A DNA stretch of 47,246 nt from an uncultured Phycisphaerales bacterium (GCA_905480395.1 CAJQQE010000051.1:1-47246); one strand, 5' to 3'; positions 1 through 8,915 are shown, numbered from the stretch's first letter. Program-made: numbers and translations. The notes: generated by a model from the letters alone, not told the origin.

Positions 1-41
1 AAAAACAAAGCCGCGTCGGACACTTGGTCCGACGCGGCTTT
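1..41 (-). terminator. Rho-independent terminator of the initiator tRNA
   Basis: A perfect 14-bp inverted repeat (7-20 with 28-41) has a 7-nt loop. On the minus strand it is followed by a run of five T (complement of the A-run at 1-5). It lies 3 nt beyond the tRNA 3' end, so it probably ends the GAPDH-tRNA or tRNA transcript. Confidence 0.9.
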
Positions 42-44
42 CAG

Positions 45-118
<74 letters not shown>

Positions 119-199
119 ATAAGGTTTGTTGAGCGATCGGAGAGGGTAGATCGGGACGGACGCACTGTCAAGGCATCCGATGATCAACCCCCCACCCTC

Positions 200-1222
200 T
201 TAGGCCTTGCCGTCCTTTTCCGCCATCATGGCGATCATGTCGAGACAGCGATTGGCATAGCCGGCCTCGTTGTCGTACCAACTGACGACCTTGAAGAAGC
301 GGTCATTGAGCCCGATTCCGGCTCCAGCATCGAAGATCGAGCTGTGGGTGTCGCCGATGAAGTCGCTCGAGACGACCTCTTCTTCGGTGTAGGCCAGATA
401 CCCCTTCATCGCACCGTTCGCGGCGGCCTTCATCGCTTCGTTGATCTCGCCGAGACTGGTGCTCTTGGAAGTGCGGAACGTCAGGTCGACGCAACTCACA
501 TTGGGCGTCGGCACGCGGAACGCCATGCCGGTGAGCTTGCCCTTGATCTCGGGAATACAGAGCGCGACCGCCTTCGCGGCGCCGGTGCTCGCGGGAATGA
601 TATTCATGTACCCGTTCCGGCCGCCTCGCCAGTCCTTCCTACTCGGACCGTCTTGGGTGGGCTGGGTCGCGGTCACCGCGTGCACGGTGGTCATCAGACC
701 TTCGTCGATGCCGAACGTGTCGTTGAGCACCTTGGTGATCGGCGCGAGACAGTTCGTGGTGCAACTCGCATTCGACACCACCAGGTCGGTGGTGGGAACG
801 TAGCTCTCGTGATTGACGCCGAAGACCATGGTCTTCACGGTGTCGGGGGTCTTGGTTGGAGCCGAAATCACCACCCGCTTGCAGCCCGCCGCGATGTGCT
901 TCGCGGCATCGTCGCCGGTCGTAAACAGCCCGGTCGATTCGATGACGTAGTCCACGTCCATCTCACCCCAGGGCAGCGCTGCGGGATCGCGTTCGCTGGT
1001 GCAACGCGTGGACTGCCCGTGGCACTCGAAGCCGGCGTCGGTGGCGGTGGCAGGATGCTCGAAACGTCCATGCACCGTGTCGTGATTCAATAGGTAGGCG
1101 AGGTTGTCCGAGGGGACAAGATCGTTGACCCCGACAAACTCGAAACCCCCACGCCGGACCCCCGCGCGATAGACGAGCCGACCGATGCGACCGAACCCGT
1201 TGATGCCGACTCGAATGGCCAT
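200..1222 (-). CDS. gap: Type I glyceraldehyde-3-phosphate dehydrogenase (NAD)
   Basis: This is the glycolytic and gluconeogenic enzyme that oxidatively phosphorylates glyceraldehyde 3-phosphate to 1,3-bisphosphoglycerate. The 340-residue product has the full family length. The N-terminal Rossmann motif is [10 protein letters not shown], with an Asp near residue 34 (VGVND) that favours NAD over NADP. The catalytic Cys154 lies in [12 protein letters not shown], and the C-terminal signature is [12 protein letters not shown]. The start at 1222 is chosen because the family begins at MAIRVGING and an AGGA-type ribosome site (GGAAGGA) lies 9 nt upstream; the reading frame continues upstream to 1387 without homology. 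It is followed on the same strand by the initiator tRNA, and a 190-bp gap separates it from the upstream dehydrogenase, so it probably has its own promoter. Identity is secure. Confidence 0.97.
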   Translation of the reverse strand: MAIRVGINGFGRIGRLVYRAGVRRGGFEFVGVNDLVPSDNLAYLLNHDTVHGRFEHPATATDAGFECHGQSTRCTSERDPAALPWGEMDVDYVIESTGLFTTGDDAAKHIAAGCKRVVISAPTKTPDTVKTMVFGVNHESYVPTTDLVVSNASCTTNCLAPITKVLNDTFGIDEGLMTTVHAVTATQPTQDGPSRKDWRGGRNGYMNIIPASTGAAKAVALCIPEIKGKLTGMAFRVPTPNVSCVDLTFRTSKSTSLGEINEAMKAAANGAMKGYLAYTEEEVVSSDFIGDTHSSIFDAGAGIGLNDRFFKVVSWYDNEAGYANRCLDMIAMMAEKDGKA

Positions 1223-1412
1223 AGACCAAGATCCTTCCGAAGAGGAATACACGCGTGCTCGAATACCGCGGATCACCCCGCGGAGAGCACACTGAAGACC
1301 CGCCAAGATACCGAACCCCGTGGAATCCTGCCTTCGCCCCTCAGGCACCGTGGCCGTCTCCGGCATCGATATCGAGACTCCTCCCATCCGGGCACGCAGA
1401 ATCCGCGATCAG

Positions 1413-2276
1413 TCATCGCCCCAGACCTGCTTCACGGCGTTTTCGCCGCATCTCCGAACGGAGCACCGCCTCGTAGACCGGCGGAAACATCTCGAAGATT
1501 CCCGCCGACAAACGGCCGATCTGCGATGTCCAGACTTCCGCTCGCGGCCGGCGAAGACACTTCACCACGGCCCGGGCCACCACCTCCGCCGGCTGGACGA
1601 AGATTCGCGGTACGTGGGTCGGAATACCGTCCTTCACCACGGGCCCGTGACCATCGCCGCTCTCTTTCTTGGCGACGTTGAAGAACTCCGTCCGCGTGGT
1701 GACTGGATGCACGCTCGAAACCGCGATCCCGTCGTCATGCAGTTCGCAACGCATTGATCGGGAGACGTGCGTGAGCGCGGCCTTGGTCGAGGAATAAAGA
1801 CCGTAACCCGGCATCGTGAACTTACCGAGGATGCTCGCGCAACTCAGCAGATGTCCGGGGCGACCGTCTTGGCGAAGTCGACGCCCCGTCGCCCGCATCA
1901 GGTCGATCGCCGCCACGAGATTCACGTCGAAGATGCGACGAATCTCCTCGGGAGTTGCGTCGAGCACGGGCTTTTCGATGCCGTAACCCGCATTGGCGAA
2001 GACCGCATCGATACCGCCGTAGTCCTCGTCCATCGCGTCAATCAACTGCTCGCTGGCGCCTGGCGCCACGACGTCGCCGATCCGTAGCGATGCCTCTCCC
2101 CCCACCGACTTGATCTCCCCGACGACTTTCTCGAGTGGCTCCAACCGCCGGCCGGAGAGCATCACCTGCATTCCCGCGGCAGCGCACGCGCGAGCCGTGG
2201 CGGCACCGATGCCGGTCCCACCGCCGGTGATCAGAATGCGTCTTCCCTCAAGTTGTGGACCAAGACCTGGTTTCAT
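1413..2276 (-). CDS. Short-chain dehydrogenase/reductase (SDR)
   Basis: A classical SDR oxidoreductase of unknown substrate. It has the cofactor motif TGGGTGIG near the N-terminus, the NAG motif (FANAGYG), a catalytic Ser in LLSCAS, and the Tyr-x-x-x-Lys pair in YSSTK. The Arg pair after the second strand (SGRRLE) suggests NADP, which is inference. A basic C-terminal tail (EMRRKRREAG) follows the fold. The start at 2276 (ATG) gives 287 residues; a TTG at 2303 would add nine residues, but its GAAGGA sits directly against the codon, too close to act as a ribosome site. It lies 45 bp downstream of the epimerase-like gene on the same strand and may be co-transcribed with it. The substrate cannot be told from sequence. 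Confidence 0.88.
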   Translation of the reverse strand: MKPGLGPQLEGRRILITGGGTGIGAATARACAAAGMQVMLSGRRLEPLEKVVGEIKSVGGEASLRIGDVVAPGASEQLIDAMDEDYGGIDAVFANAGYGIEKPVLDATPEEIRRIFDVNLVAAIDLMRATGRRLRQDGRPGHLLSCASILGKFTMPGYGLYSSTKAALTHVSRSMRCELHDDGIAVSSVHPVTTRTEFFNVAKKESGDGHGPVVKDGIPTHVPRIFVQPAEVVARAVVKCLRRPRAEVWTSQIGRLSAGIFEMFPPVYEAVLRSEMRRKRREAGLGR

Positions 2277-2321
2277 CGCGTGTTTCGACTTTCTGCCCAA
2301 CAATCCTTCGGAGGCCGAGGA

Positions 2322-3284
2322 TCAGACCGTAAAACGAATAGAAAAGGAAGCTTGGAACACCGTACCGGCCGCGACGACGAGTGCGTCGCCGTCGGACAAC
2401 GCCGCGGTCGGGGCGAGCATTGGTTCAAAGCACATGAAGTCCGCGTCACGAGGCGAGTACAACTGCAACCAACGCCAGTTGGAGTCGGCCTCGAACTCGA
2501 TCCGTCCGCCGTCCGGGCTGGAGATCGCACACAACCAACCATGGTCCGGGCCGCGATACAGGTCGTCAAAGTGTCGAGATCCCAAAGTTCCGGTTGGATT
2601 GATCGGATCCCCAAGAAGAAGATTTCCGGCCTGATCTCGTCGCGGAAGTCCGCGTTCGTCGAGCGGCACCGGACGGAGCGACGGCGTCTCAACCCGCAAC
2701 TCGGCATGGGTGCCGCCAGGGGCCAAGTAAGGATGCCACCCCGCACCCAACGGGACCGCCACGTCGCCAGCTTCCACTTCATAGAGGCAGATCGCTTCCA
2801 GCCCCCCGGGAATCGATCGAAGCGTCCAACGAATTCGGAGTCGATGCGGAAAGGGAAAGGCGGCCATCAGTTCCGGAAACGAGGACCAGTTGAGACGTCC
2901 CTCGACCCATGCATTCTCACCTTCGGTTCCTTGATCGAGCGCCCACTCGTCGAATCGGAGCAGCAGGCCGTGCATCGGTAACCCATTGCCATCTCGCTTG
3001 AGCCCCGGCACGTCTGCCAAATCAACGGTCACCCCGTCTTGCTCAAAGACATCATCCCGAAGCCGATTTGCCCAAGGATGGAGCAAGGGCACCCCGCCTG
3101 TTTTCTGGGTCGACAGAAAGGCGTCCAGGGCCATTGGCAGGCGGAGCATCTCTCGCCCCTCGATACCCACCCGCACCAAGTTCATTCCGGCGGCCGGAAC
3201 CACCACCACGCCTCTTCCGGGGGCATCAATGAGTTCAAATCGCTCGGGATTCCCCGGTTCAGCCGGGCATCTCTTGAATCGCAT
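2322..3284 (-). CDS. Aldose 1-epimerase (galactose mutarotase) family protein
   Basis: A cytoplasmic beta-sandwich sugar epimerase-like protein that would interconvert anomers of a hexose or act on a related sugar; the substrate is unknown. The family pattern is visible: GGVPLLHPWANRLRDD (sugar-binding Arg/Asn region), GLPMHGLL with a conserved His, the catalytic His in GAGWHPYL, and the catalytic Glu in FEPMLAPTAAL. The 320-residue length is normal. The ATG at 3284 is preceded by AAGGAG at 7 nt spacing, which decides the start over the long upstream extension that would overlap the divergent channel gene. Only 55 bp separate it from that gene, so both promoters must be compact or overlapping. 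No phosphosugar-specific feature is visible. Confidence 0.9.
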   Translation of the reverse strand: MRFKRCPAEPGNPERFELIDAPGRGVVVVPAAGMNLVRVGIEGREMLRLPMALDAFLSTQKTGGVPLLHPWANRLRDDVFEQDGVTVDLADVPGLKRDGNGLPMHGLLLRFDEWALDQGTEGENAWVEGRLNWSSFPELMAAFPFPHRLRIRWTLRSIPGGLEAICLYEVEAGDVAVPLGAGWHPYLAPGGTHAELRVETPSLRPVPLDERGLPRRDQAGNLLLGDPINPTGTLGSRHFDDLYRGPDHGWLCAISSPDGGRIEFEADSNWRWLQLYSPRDADFMCFEPMLAPTAALSDGDALVVAAGTVFQASFSIRFTV

Positions 3285-3339
3285 CGGTACGCTCCTTCTG
3301 GCCCTGATTTCCTCACGTCCCCCTCCCGGATCCCACCGC

Positions 3340-4380
3340 ATGCCGATGAAGCTCCAGTCCTTACCGGAACAATGGTACGAAGACCTCGGACCCGGTGTCC
3401 GGCGTCTCAGCCCCCCGGGCGTGGACTTCGAGTGGATCGATCTGTTGGCACCGGCGACGACCAACGAGATCATCGACCGACACGCACAGGCGCTGGGAAT
3501 TCCCCCCGAATTCTTCGATGCACTGCACGAGCGAGGATTCGAAAGCGGACGAAGGCGGTTCGCGGAGGCCACCCTGCTGCGGCTCGAACTCCCGGCAGAA
3601 ATACTCCGCGAAACTGAAGACGATTACGACCTCATCATCGCCTTCTCGAGCCGTGGCATGCTCACGCTTCGACATGGCGATCTTGGGGTTATCGAAACTG
3701 CCTGCGATGCGATCGCCCAGAGCGGATCCAACTCGCGAACGCCGCTGAGTGCCGCGTGTGAAGTCATGGATGAATTCCTTGATCGCGTCCCACCAACGAT
3801 TCGATGCATCGCCACGTTGCTCGACGGTGCCGAGGCCACGACTGCCAACGAGCGGAGCAGCCGGATCGAAACCATCAATCAGGTTCGGCAGGTGCTCCTC
3901 CGCGTCGATCGGCACCTCGACCCAGTTCAGACCATGCTGCAACGATGCCTCGTTGATTTCAGCACGACGGCAGATGCTCGAGATCTCGCTTCACTCCGAG
4001 GTCTTCTGGAACGAGCCGGGTGGATTGAACACCGAATCGACGGCCAATTGGAACGGGCGCGAATTCTCTCCGAACAGGACCACATTCGAGCGATGGACGA
4101 GATGAGCGGTTCGATGTATCGACTGAGCTGGATCGCGACGATCTTCCTTCCACTCACCTTCATCACGGGCCTCCTGGGCATCAATGTGAAGGGCATCCCG
4201 TTCGCGAATGATGGCAGCGCTTTTTGGATGGTGTGCGGAATTCTCTGCCTCATTGCCCTCGGCACGACCTTGATCTTGGTGATCTTCATTCAGCTGGGCC
4301 GATCACACCAGAGAGTCCGCCTCCATGAAGCGGATACCAAAGTACTCACCGAAGCGATGATTCGAAAGACAACCTCATGA
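3340..4380 (+). CDS. CorA/ZntB-family divalent cation transporter
   Basis: An inner-membrane pentameric channel or transporter of the 2-TM-GxN superfamily. The long N-terminal cytoplasmic region (to about residue 260) is helical and acidic. Two membrane helices follow at the C-terminus, separated by the pore loop motif GIN in TGLLGINVKGIPF. Classic CorA has GMN; GIN is seen in the ZntB branch, so zinc or another metal may be the substrate (inference). Its 346 residues match the family. The start at 3340 is one of two in-frame ATG codons (3340, 3346), and neither has a strong ribosome site. It opens a five-gene plus-strand run and overlaps the next gene by ATGA. It diverges from the epimerase gene. 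Confidence 0.88.
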   Translation: MPMKLQSLPEQWYEDLGPGVRRLSPPGVDFEWIDLLAPATTNEIIDRHAQALGIPPEFFDALHERGFESGRRRFAEATLLRLELPAEILRETEDDYDLIIAFSSRGMLTLRHGDLGVIETACDAIAQSGSNSRTPLSAACEVMDEFLDRVPPTIRCIATLLDGAEATTANERSSRIETINQVRQVLLRVDRHLDPVQTMLQRCLVDFSTTADARDLASLRGLLERAGWIEHRIDGQLERARILSEQDHIRAMDEMSGSMYRLSWIATIFLPLTFITGLLGINVKGIPFANDGSAFWMVCGILCLIALGTTLILVIFIQLGRSHQRVRLHEADTKVLTEAMIRKTTS

Positions 4381-5186
4381 CCCATCCCATTCACCGATTT
4401 GATTCCTCGAGCATCGCCACGATCGGCATGGTGCATCTTCGCCCGCTCCCCGGAACGCCTCGGGATTCGCAAGGGCCCGAAGTGATCGCATCGACTGCGG
4501 TCGGCGAAGCACGGATGCTCGCTGATGCGGGTTTCGACGCGATTCTCGTTGAGAACATGCACGATCTGCCGTACCTGCTTCGATCGGTCGGACCCGAAAT
4601 CGTCGCCTCCATGGCCGTGGCGACGAAGGCCGTGGTCGACGCCGTGACGATCCCGGTCGGGGTGCAGATTCTGGCCGGCGCCAATCATGCGGCCATCGCC
4701 GTGGCCCATGCCGCTGGCGCCCAATTCATTCGCGCCGAGGGATTCGCATATGCCTCGGTGGCCGACGAGGGGATCTTCGCCGAAGCCGATGCCGGGCCAC
4801 TGCTCCGATACCGCCGAGCGATCGGCGCCGAACATATTGCGATTTGGGCCGACGTCCGCAAGAAGCACTCCGCCCACGCCCTCACCGCCGATCTCTCGAT
4901 GGCCGATCTGGTATCCGGGACGCACTTCGCCGGCGCCGACGCGGTCATCGTCACCGGACCCCACACCGGATCCCCCGCATCTGACGTCGACATTGATGCC
5001 GCCCGCGCGGCGTCCCCCCTCCCGGTGATGGTCGGAAGTGGCGTCACGGCCGAGTCCCTACCGGGCCTCCTGAACCGAGCCAGTGGCGTGATCGTGGGCT
5101 CCACGCTCAAGGTTGACGGTCGCTGGGAGAACGAGCTGGATCCGGCGAGAATCAGTCGATTCATCAAGGCTCGGCATGGCCACTGA
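4377..5186 (+). CDS. BtpA/SgcQ family TIM-barrel protein
   Basis: A 269-residue protein of the BtpA/SgcQ family. BtpA affects photosystem I assembly in cyanobacteria and SgcQ is a KpLE2 element protein; no general reaction is established for the family. Visible family blocks are GMVHLRPLPG, VENMHDLPY, PVGVQILAGANHAA, FIRAEGF, WADVRKKHSAHAL and VTGPHTG, ending in a phosphate-loop-like VIVGSTLK. These suggest a phosphosugar- or nucleoside-binding barrel (inference). The ATG overlaps the stop of the channel gene (ATGA, 4377-4380), indicating translational coupling. The next gene starts 11 nt before its stop. In this non-photosynthetic context a role in photosystem assembly is unlikely. Confidence 0.9.
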   Translation: MTHPIHRFDSSSIATIGMVHLRPLPGTPRDSQGPEVIASTAVGEARMLADAGFDAILVENMHDLPYLLRSVGPEIVASMAVATKAVVDAVTIPVGVQILAGANHAAIAVAHAAGAQFIRAEGFAYASVADEGIFAEADAGPLLRYRRAIGAEHIAIWADVRKKHSAHALTADLSMADLVSGTHFAGADAVIVTGPHTGSPASDVDIDAARAASPLPVMVGSGVTAESLPGLLNRASGVIVGSTLKVDGRWENELDPARISRFIKARHGH

Positions 5187-6078
5187 CGCGGTTGATCCCA
5201 ACCCTCGACCACCGGTGGTACTCCTCGGCGACACGCTGGTATCGGTGGACGAAGCTCGAATTTCTCCCTTTGATCGTGGCTTTCTCTTCGGCGACGGCGT
5301 CTACGAGATGGTGCGGGTCTTCGATCGCATCCCGCTGTCGATGCACGCCCATCAAGACCGCCTGGCGAAGGGCCTATCGGAAACCGGGATCACCGGATTC
5401 GATGCCCGCCGGTACTCGAGCATCGTCGAACGGCTGCTGGAGGCCGAAGATCTCCGAGACGCCTGCGTCTACCTGCAGATCACTCGCGGATGCGAGATCC
5501 CTCGACGACATGTCCCGAGTCACGAGCTCACCCCCACCATCTTCGCGTATGCACTTCCGAGCCCACCGCTGAGCGATCTCGAAACGCCGGACATCACCAC
5601 GGCCATTCTCCGACCCGATGAACGCTGGCACCGATGCGATCTCAAGACCATTGGCCTGCTCCCGAACGTCATGGCCGCCACCGAGGCAGACCACGCCGGT
5701 TCGACCGAGGCGATCCTTTATCGGGACGGCCTGATCTCGGAGGGTTCGAGTTCGAACGTCATGGCGTCCCTCAACGGTGCCATCATCACCCCGAAATTCG
5801 GAGATTTCCAGAATATCCTACCGGGCGCCATGCTGGATTTTGCCATCGAATCCGCCCGAGCGATTGGGATTCCCGTCGAGTGCCGCCCGCTCTCCGTGGA
5901 CGAACTGCTCCAGGCCGACGAGGTCGCGATCACTTCGAGTCGCCGGATTCTCCACTCGATTTCTGCCCTCGACGGTCGATCGATTCCCGGAGGTTCGGTG
6001 TTCGCCCGCGTCTTCGATAGAATGACCGCCTCGATCGCGGACGCGGTCGCCGGCGAGCCCACTGCGGCTGCTCGCTGA
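5176..6078 (+). CDS. PLP-dependent class IV aminotransferase, D-amino-acid transaminase type
   Basis: A fold-type IV transaminase. The PLP Lys is Lys157 in DLKTIGLLPNV, and Glu189 in ISEGSSSNV lies near the pyridine nitrogen. FLFGDGVYEMVRV and the LLPNV block resemble D-alanine aminotransferase more than branched-chain IlvE or aminodeoxychorismate lyase. The likely role is interconversion of D-amino acids and keto acids, for example D-Glu or D-Ala for peptidoglycan, but subfamily assignment from motifs alone is not certain. Length is 300 residues. The ATG at 5176 lies inside the end of the preceding gene (11-nt overlap) with AAGG shortly upstream. A 47-bp gap separates it from coaX. Confidence 0.88.
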   Translation: MATDAVDPNPRPPVVLLGDTLVSVDEARISPFDRGFLFGDGVYEMVRVFDRIPLSMHAHQDRLAKGLSETGITGFDARRYSSIVERLLEAEDLRDACVYLQITRGCEIPRRHVPSHELTPTIFAYALPSPPLSDLETPDITTAILRPDERWHRCDLKTIGLLPNVMAATEADHAGSTEAILYRDGLISEGSSSNVMASLNGAIITPKFGDFQNILPGAMLDFAIESARAIGIPVECRPLSVDELLQADEVAITSSRRILHSISALDGRSIPGGSVFARVFDRMTASIADAVAGEPTAAAR

Positions 6079-6125
6079 GATTGCCCGCATTTGCGGTCGC
6101 CGCACCGCTCTACTGGAATCTCGCG

Positions 6126-6896
6126 ATGTCCTTCGCGCTCGCCGTCTCGATCGGCAATACCCGAACTCAGATCGGTCGAATTGTCGACGGTGTGGTCCAA
6201 GAATTTGCCACCGTGCCATCCGACTCGCCGACCAAAGCGCTGGAACAACTGGTCGCGTGGTCAAAGGATGTCGAGAAGGAAGATCGAATCGTCCTGCTCG
6301 CATCGGTCCGCGCGGATACCGCGAAGGCCATGAGATCACTGGTCGTCGATCAGATCGGCGCCGAGATCATTGAACTTGAACAGGACCTTCCGGTCCCGAT
6401 CGGGCGGGCCCTCGATTCCGAAACGATCGTCGGCGTCGACCGATTGTTGACTGCCGCCGCGGCTTGGAGCGAACTCAAGCAGGCCTGCATTGTCGTCGAC
6501 GTCGGTACCGCGGTCACCGTCGATTTTATCGATGGTGAAGGTATCTTCCAGGGCGGGGCCATCATGCCTGGAACTCAAGCGATGCTCGCCTCCCTGACCG
6601 ATTCGGCCGATCTCCTTCCCTCGGTTGATTACCTTCCCCCAGAAGGAGAACCGTTCGGACGCAACACCACGGATGCGATGCTCCGAGGCGTTCATACCGC
6701 GATCCACGGCGGGGTCTGGAAACTGGTTGAGAACTACGCGCTGTTCTACGGCGGATTCCCGCTGGTCGTCGCGACGGGCGGTGACGCCGAGGCGATCTTT
6801 ACCGACGACGAATTGATCAGTCGAATCGTGCCTGACCTCACGCTTCGTGGCTGCGCGGTCGCCTATCGCACCGCCACCGAAGATATGAACTCGTGA
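6126..6896 (+). CDS. coaX: Type III pantothenate kinase (CoaX)
   Basis: Catalyses the first step of CoA synthesis, ATP-dependent phosphorylation of pantothenate. The 256-residue product shows the ASKHA-fold motifs of the family: an IGNTRT phosphate loop, GVDR (Asp105), DVGTAVTVD (Asp125, Asp133), GGAIMPG, RNTTDAMLRG and a late TGGDAE. One key position departs from the norm: the first loop normally reads D-x-G-N-T with an Asp that positions metal and phosphate, and here it is Ser8 (VSIGNT). The bases read unambiguously gtc tcg atc ggc. The ATG at 6126 is chosen because the family begins a few residues before this loop; an upstream TTG at 6081 is in frame. Its stop overlaps the next gene (GTGA at 6893-6896). 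Confidence 0.88.
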   Translation: MSFALAVSIGNTRTQIGRIVDGVVQEFATVPSDSPTKALEQLVAWSKDVEKEDRIVLLASVRADTAKAMRSLVVDQIGAEIIELEQDLPVPIGRALDSETIVGVDRLLTAAAAWSELKQACIVVDVGTAVTVDFIDGEGIFQGGAIMPGTQAMLASLTDSADLLPSVDYLPPEGEPFGRNTTDAMLRGVHTAIHGGVWKLVENYALFYGGFPLVVATGGDAEAIFTDDELISRIVPDLTLRGCAVAYRTATEDMNS

Positions 6897-7924
6897 AACC
6901 CGATGGTCCGGCTCGAGCGTGGGAGTCGTCCGCGCCGGGCCGAGGCGGCGTCTCGATCATCGGGCTTCAAGCCCCGACGGCCTCGACCCTTGACGAGGTC
7001 CTGGCGTCGATCGCCGGAGGCGGTCCCTTCGATGTGGCGTCACTCCACCACCGGCGACTCGCCAACATTGACGATGGCATCGTGGCGAGGATCACTTCAA
7101 CCCACGCCCAGTTGATGCCCCACGGTGGCCCAGCGATCGTCCGCCGTCTTCGAACGGTCTTGGCCGCGCAGGGCGTGGAATGGTGCTCGAAACCGCCCGC
7201 GGGGGTCCGTCCGGAGTCCACCGACCCCCTTGAAGCCCTGGCCCTCGATGCCATTTCAGTGGCGGCAAGCCCGGCCGCGATCCCCCTCCTGCTCCGGCAG
7301 GCCCGTCGGCGACTCACCGACGACGTCCCAAGTTCCAAGGAAGAAACGATCATCGGCCGGCGACTTGATCGCCTCATCACGCCGGTTTCCATCGCCTGCG
7401 TCGGCGCCCCCAACGCGGGCAAGAGTTCCCTCTTCAATGCGCTGTATCGAACCCCCGTGGCCATGGTTTCATCCACACCGGGAACCACGCGAGATCGAGT
7501 CTCCGCCCTGCTCGACCTCAATGGCGTGGTCGTCGAATGGATTGATACGCCCGGCCTTCGCGAGAGCGACGATCCGATTGAGCGAGCGGCGATCAAGGCG
7601 AGTCTGAGTTCAATCCGGGAAGCCACCCTGATCATCCACCTGACCGCGCCCGATGTCGCCAATGCCGTGCTCCCGGACGACCTCGACCCTCCCGAGGGAA
7701 TCCTCTCGGTTCAGAACAAGGTTGACCTGCTCGGCTCGACGGAAGTCCCGGCGGGTCAGATCACGATCAGCGCGAAGCGCGGCACCGGAATCCTCGAGCT
7801 GGCACAGATGATTCGACGACGCATCGTTCGCGACGCGGACCTGAACTTCAACGGCCGGTGGCGCTTCCAAGCGAACGGATCCGGCGCTGCTCAAGACGGC
7901 GATCAGACGCCGACGGTGGAATAG
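6893..7924 (+). CDS. Compact MnmE/TrmE-like GTPase
   Basis: A 343-residue GTPase resembling a shortened MnmE, the tRNA wobble-uridine modification GTPase. The N-terminal ~100 residues carry the TrmE-N pattern (APGRGGVSI, then MPHGGPAIVRRL), followed by a short helical stretch. The G domain comes next: G1 GAPNAGKS (171-178), G2 TT near 198, G3 DTPG (219-222), G4 NKVD (275-278) and G5 SAK. True MnmE is about 450 residues and ends in a helical domain closing with the catalytic C-x-G-K motif. Here the protein stops soon after the G domain and has no such Cys, so tRNA modification by the usual mechanism is doubtful. The GTG start overlaps the coaX stop. Its 3' end overlaps that of convergent fabI by 22 nt. 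Confidence 0.82.
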   Translation: MKPDGPARAWESSAPGRGGVSIIGLQAPTASTLDEVLASIAGGGPFDVASLHHRRLANIDDGIVARITSTHAQLMPHGGPAIVRRLRTVLAAQGVEWCSKPPAGVRPESTDPLEALALDAISVAASPAAIPLLLRQARRRLTDDVPSSKEETIIGRRLDRLITPVSIACVGAPNAGKSSLFNALYRTPVAMVSSTPGTTRDRVSALLDLNGVVVEWIDTPGLRESDDPIERAAIKASLSSIREATLIIHLTAPDVANAVLPDDLDPPEGILSVQNKVDLLGSTEVPAGQITISAKRGTGILELAQMIRRRIVRDADLNFNGRWRFQANGSGAAQDGDQTPTVE

Positions 7925-8682
7925 CCCGAATCGACGTAGATGCACTGGCCGGTCATACCGCTGGCCAGACCACTGAGCAGAAATGCGGCACAGTCACCGA
8001 CTTCGCGCCCCTCGATGTTCCGCTTCAACGGTGCCTTCTTCTCGACCCAATCCAGAATCTCACCGAAGCCGCCCACTGCCATGGAACTCATGGTTCGGAG
8101 CGGTCCGCCCGAGATGCAGTTGACTCGGATCGCCTTCTCGCCCAGTTCCAGCGCGAGATACCGGGTGGTGGCTTCAAGGGCCGCCTTCGCGACGCCCATG
8201 ACGTTGTAGCCCGGGACCGCTTTCTCCGCGCCGTAGTAGCTCATCGCGATCATCGAGCCGCCGTCGGTCATCAGCGGTGCGGCGTGGTTGGCCATGGCCG
8301 CATAGGTGTAGGCGGAAATGTCCATCGCCTGCGTGAAGACCTCTCGCGGCGTCGAAGTGAACTTCCCAGGCTGCAACCAGTCCTTGTCCGCGTACGCGAT
8401 CGAATGAACGAGAAAATCGATCTTGCCGAACTCGTCGCCAATCTGCTTGAACACGGCGGCGATGTCCTCGTCGCTTCCCGCGTTTAAGGGACGCAGCCAT
8501 GGATCCGTGACCCCGAGGGCGTCAATGGATCTTCGAACCCGGCGTTCCATTTTGTCACCAGGAAGATGAGTAAAGAGGCATTCCGCACCTTCGCGGAGAA
8601 GACTCTCGGCGATCGAGGACGCAAAACTGCGCTCGTTCGCGATGCCGACGATCAATCCACGCTTGCCTTCCATGAAGCCCAT
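7903..8682 (-). CDS. fabI: Enoyl-[acyl-carrier-protein] reductase I (FabI)
   Basis: Catalyses the last reductive step of type II fatty-acid elongation, using NADH or NADPH. It has the FabI-specific GIANERSFA block rather than the usual SDR glycine motif, the LVHSIAYAD strand, and the catalytic Tyr-x6-Lys pair (Tyr159 and Lys166 in GYNVMGVAK), with the further Tyr149 in SYYGAEK. The C-terminal block GQCIYVDSGYSTVG is typical. The start at 8682 has AAGGA 8 nt upstream and gives 259 residues, close to the E. coli enzyme; the frame runs further upstream to 8739 without homology. It is the target of the triclosan and isoniazid class of inhibitors. It converges on the GTPase gene with a 22-nt overlap. 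Confidence 0.96.
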   Translation of the reverse strand: MGFMEGKRGLIVGIANERSFASSIAESLLREGAECLFTHLPGDKMERRVRRSIDALGVTDPWLRPLNAGSDEDIAAVFKQIGDEFGKIDFLVHSIAYADKDWLQPGKFTSTPREVFTQAMDISAYTYAAMANHAAPLMTDGGSMIAMSYYGAEKAVPGYNVMGVAKAALEATTRYLALELGEKAIRVNCISGGPLRTMSSMAVGGFGEILDWVEKKAPLKRNIEGREVGDCAAFLLSGLASGMTGQCIYVDSGYSTVGV

Positions 8683-8915
8683 GGGACGATTCCTTGGTTG
8701 TTGCTTGAGTCGAATCAGGGTCTGATCCGGCGTCGCCATTCGCTGTCATGGCGATGCCGGGCTTAGAAAGGTACCGCGGAATGCGCCGCTCCGCGTCAGG
8801 CGACGGGATTCCCACGGAATCCTCCGGATTCGATCCCCCCCGACCGGCCCAGAGGGGACGTCCGGACGCCGCTCACGCTACACTCCTCGCCCGCGATCTT
8901 CGGATTGCGTCAGGA

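Noticed and set aside
344-1093. A long plus-strand frame opposite the GAPDH gene
   Set aside because: High-GC antisense shadow; GAPDH on the other strand is unmistakable.
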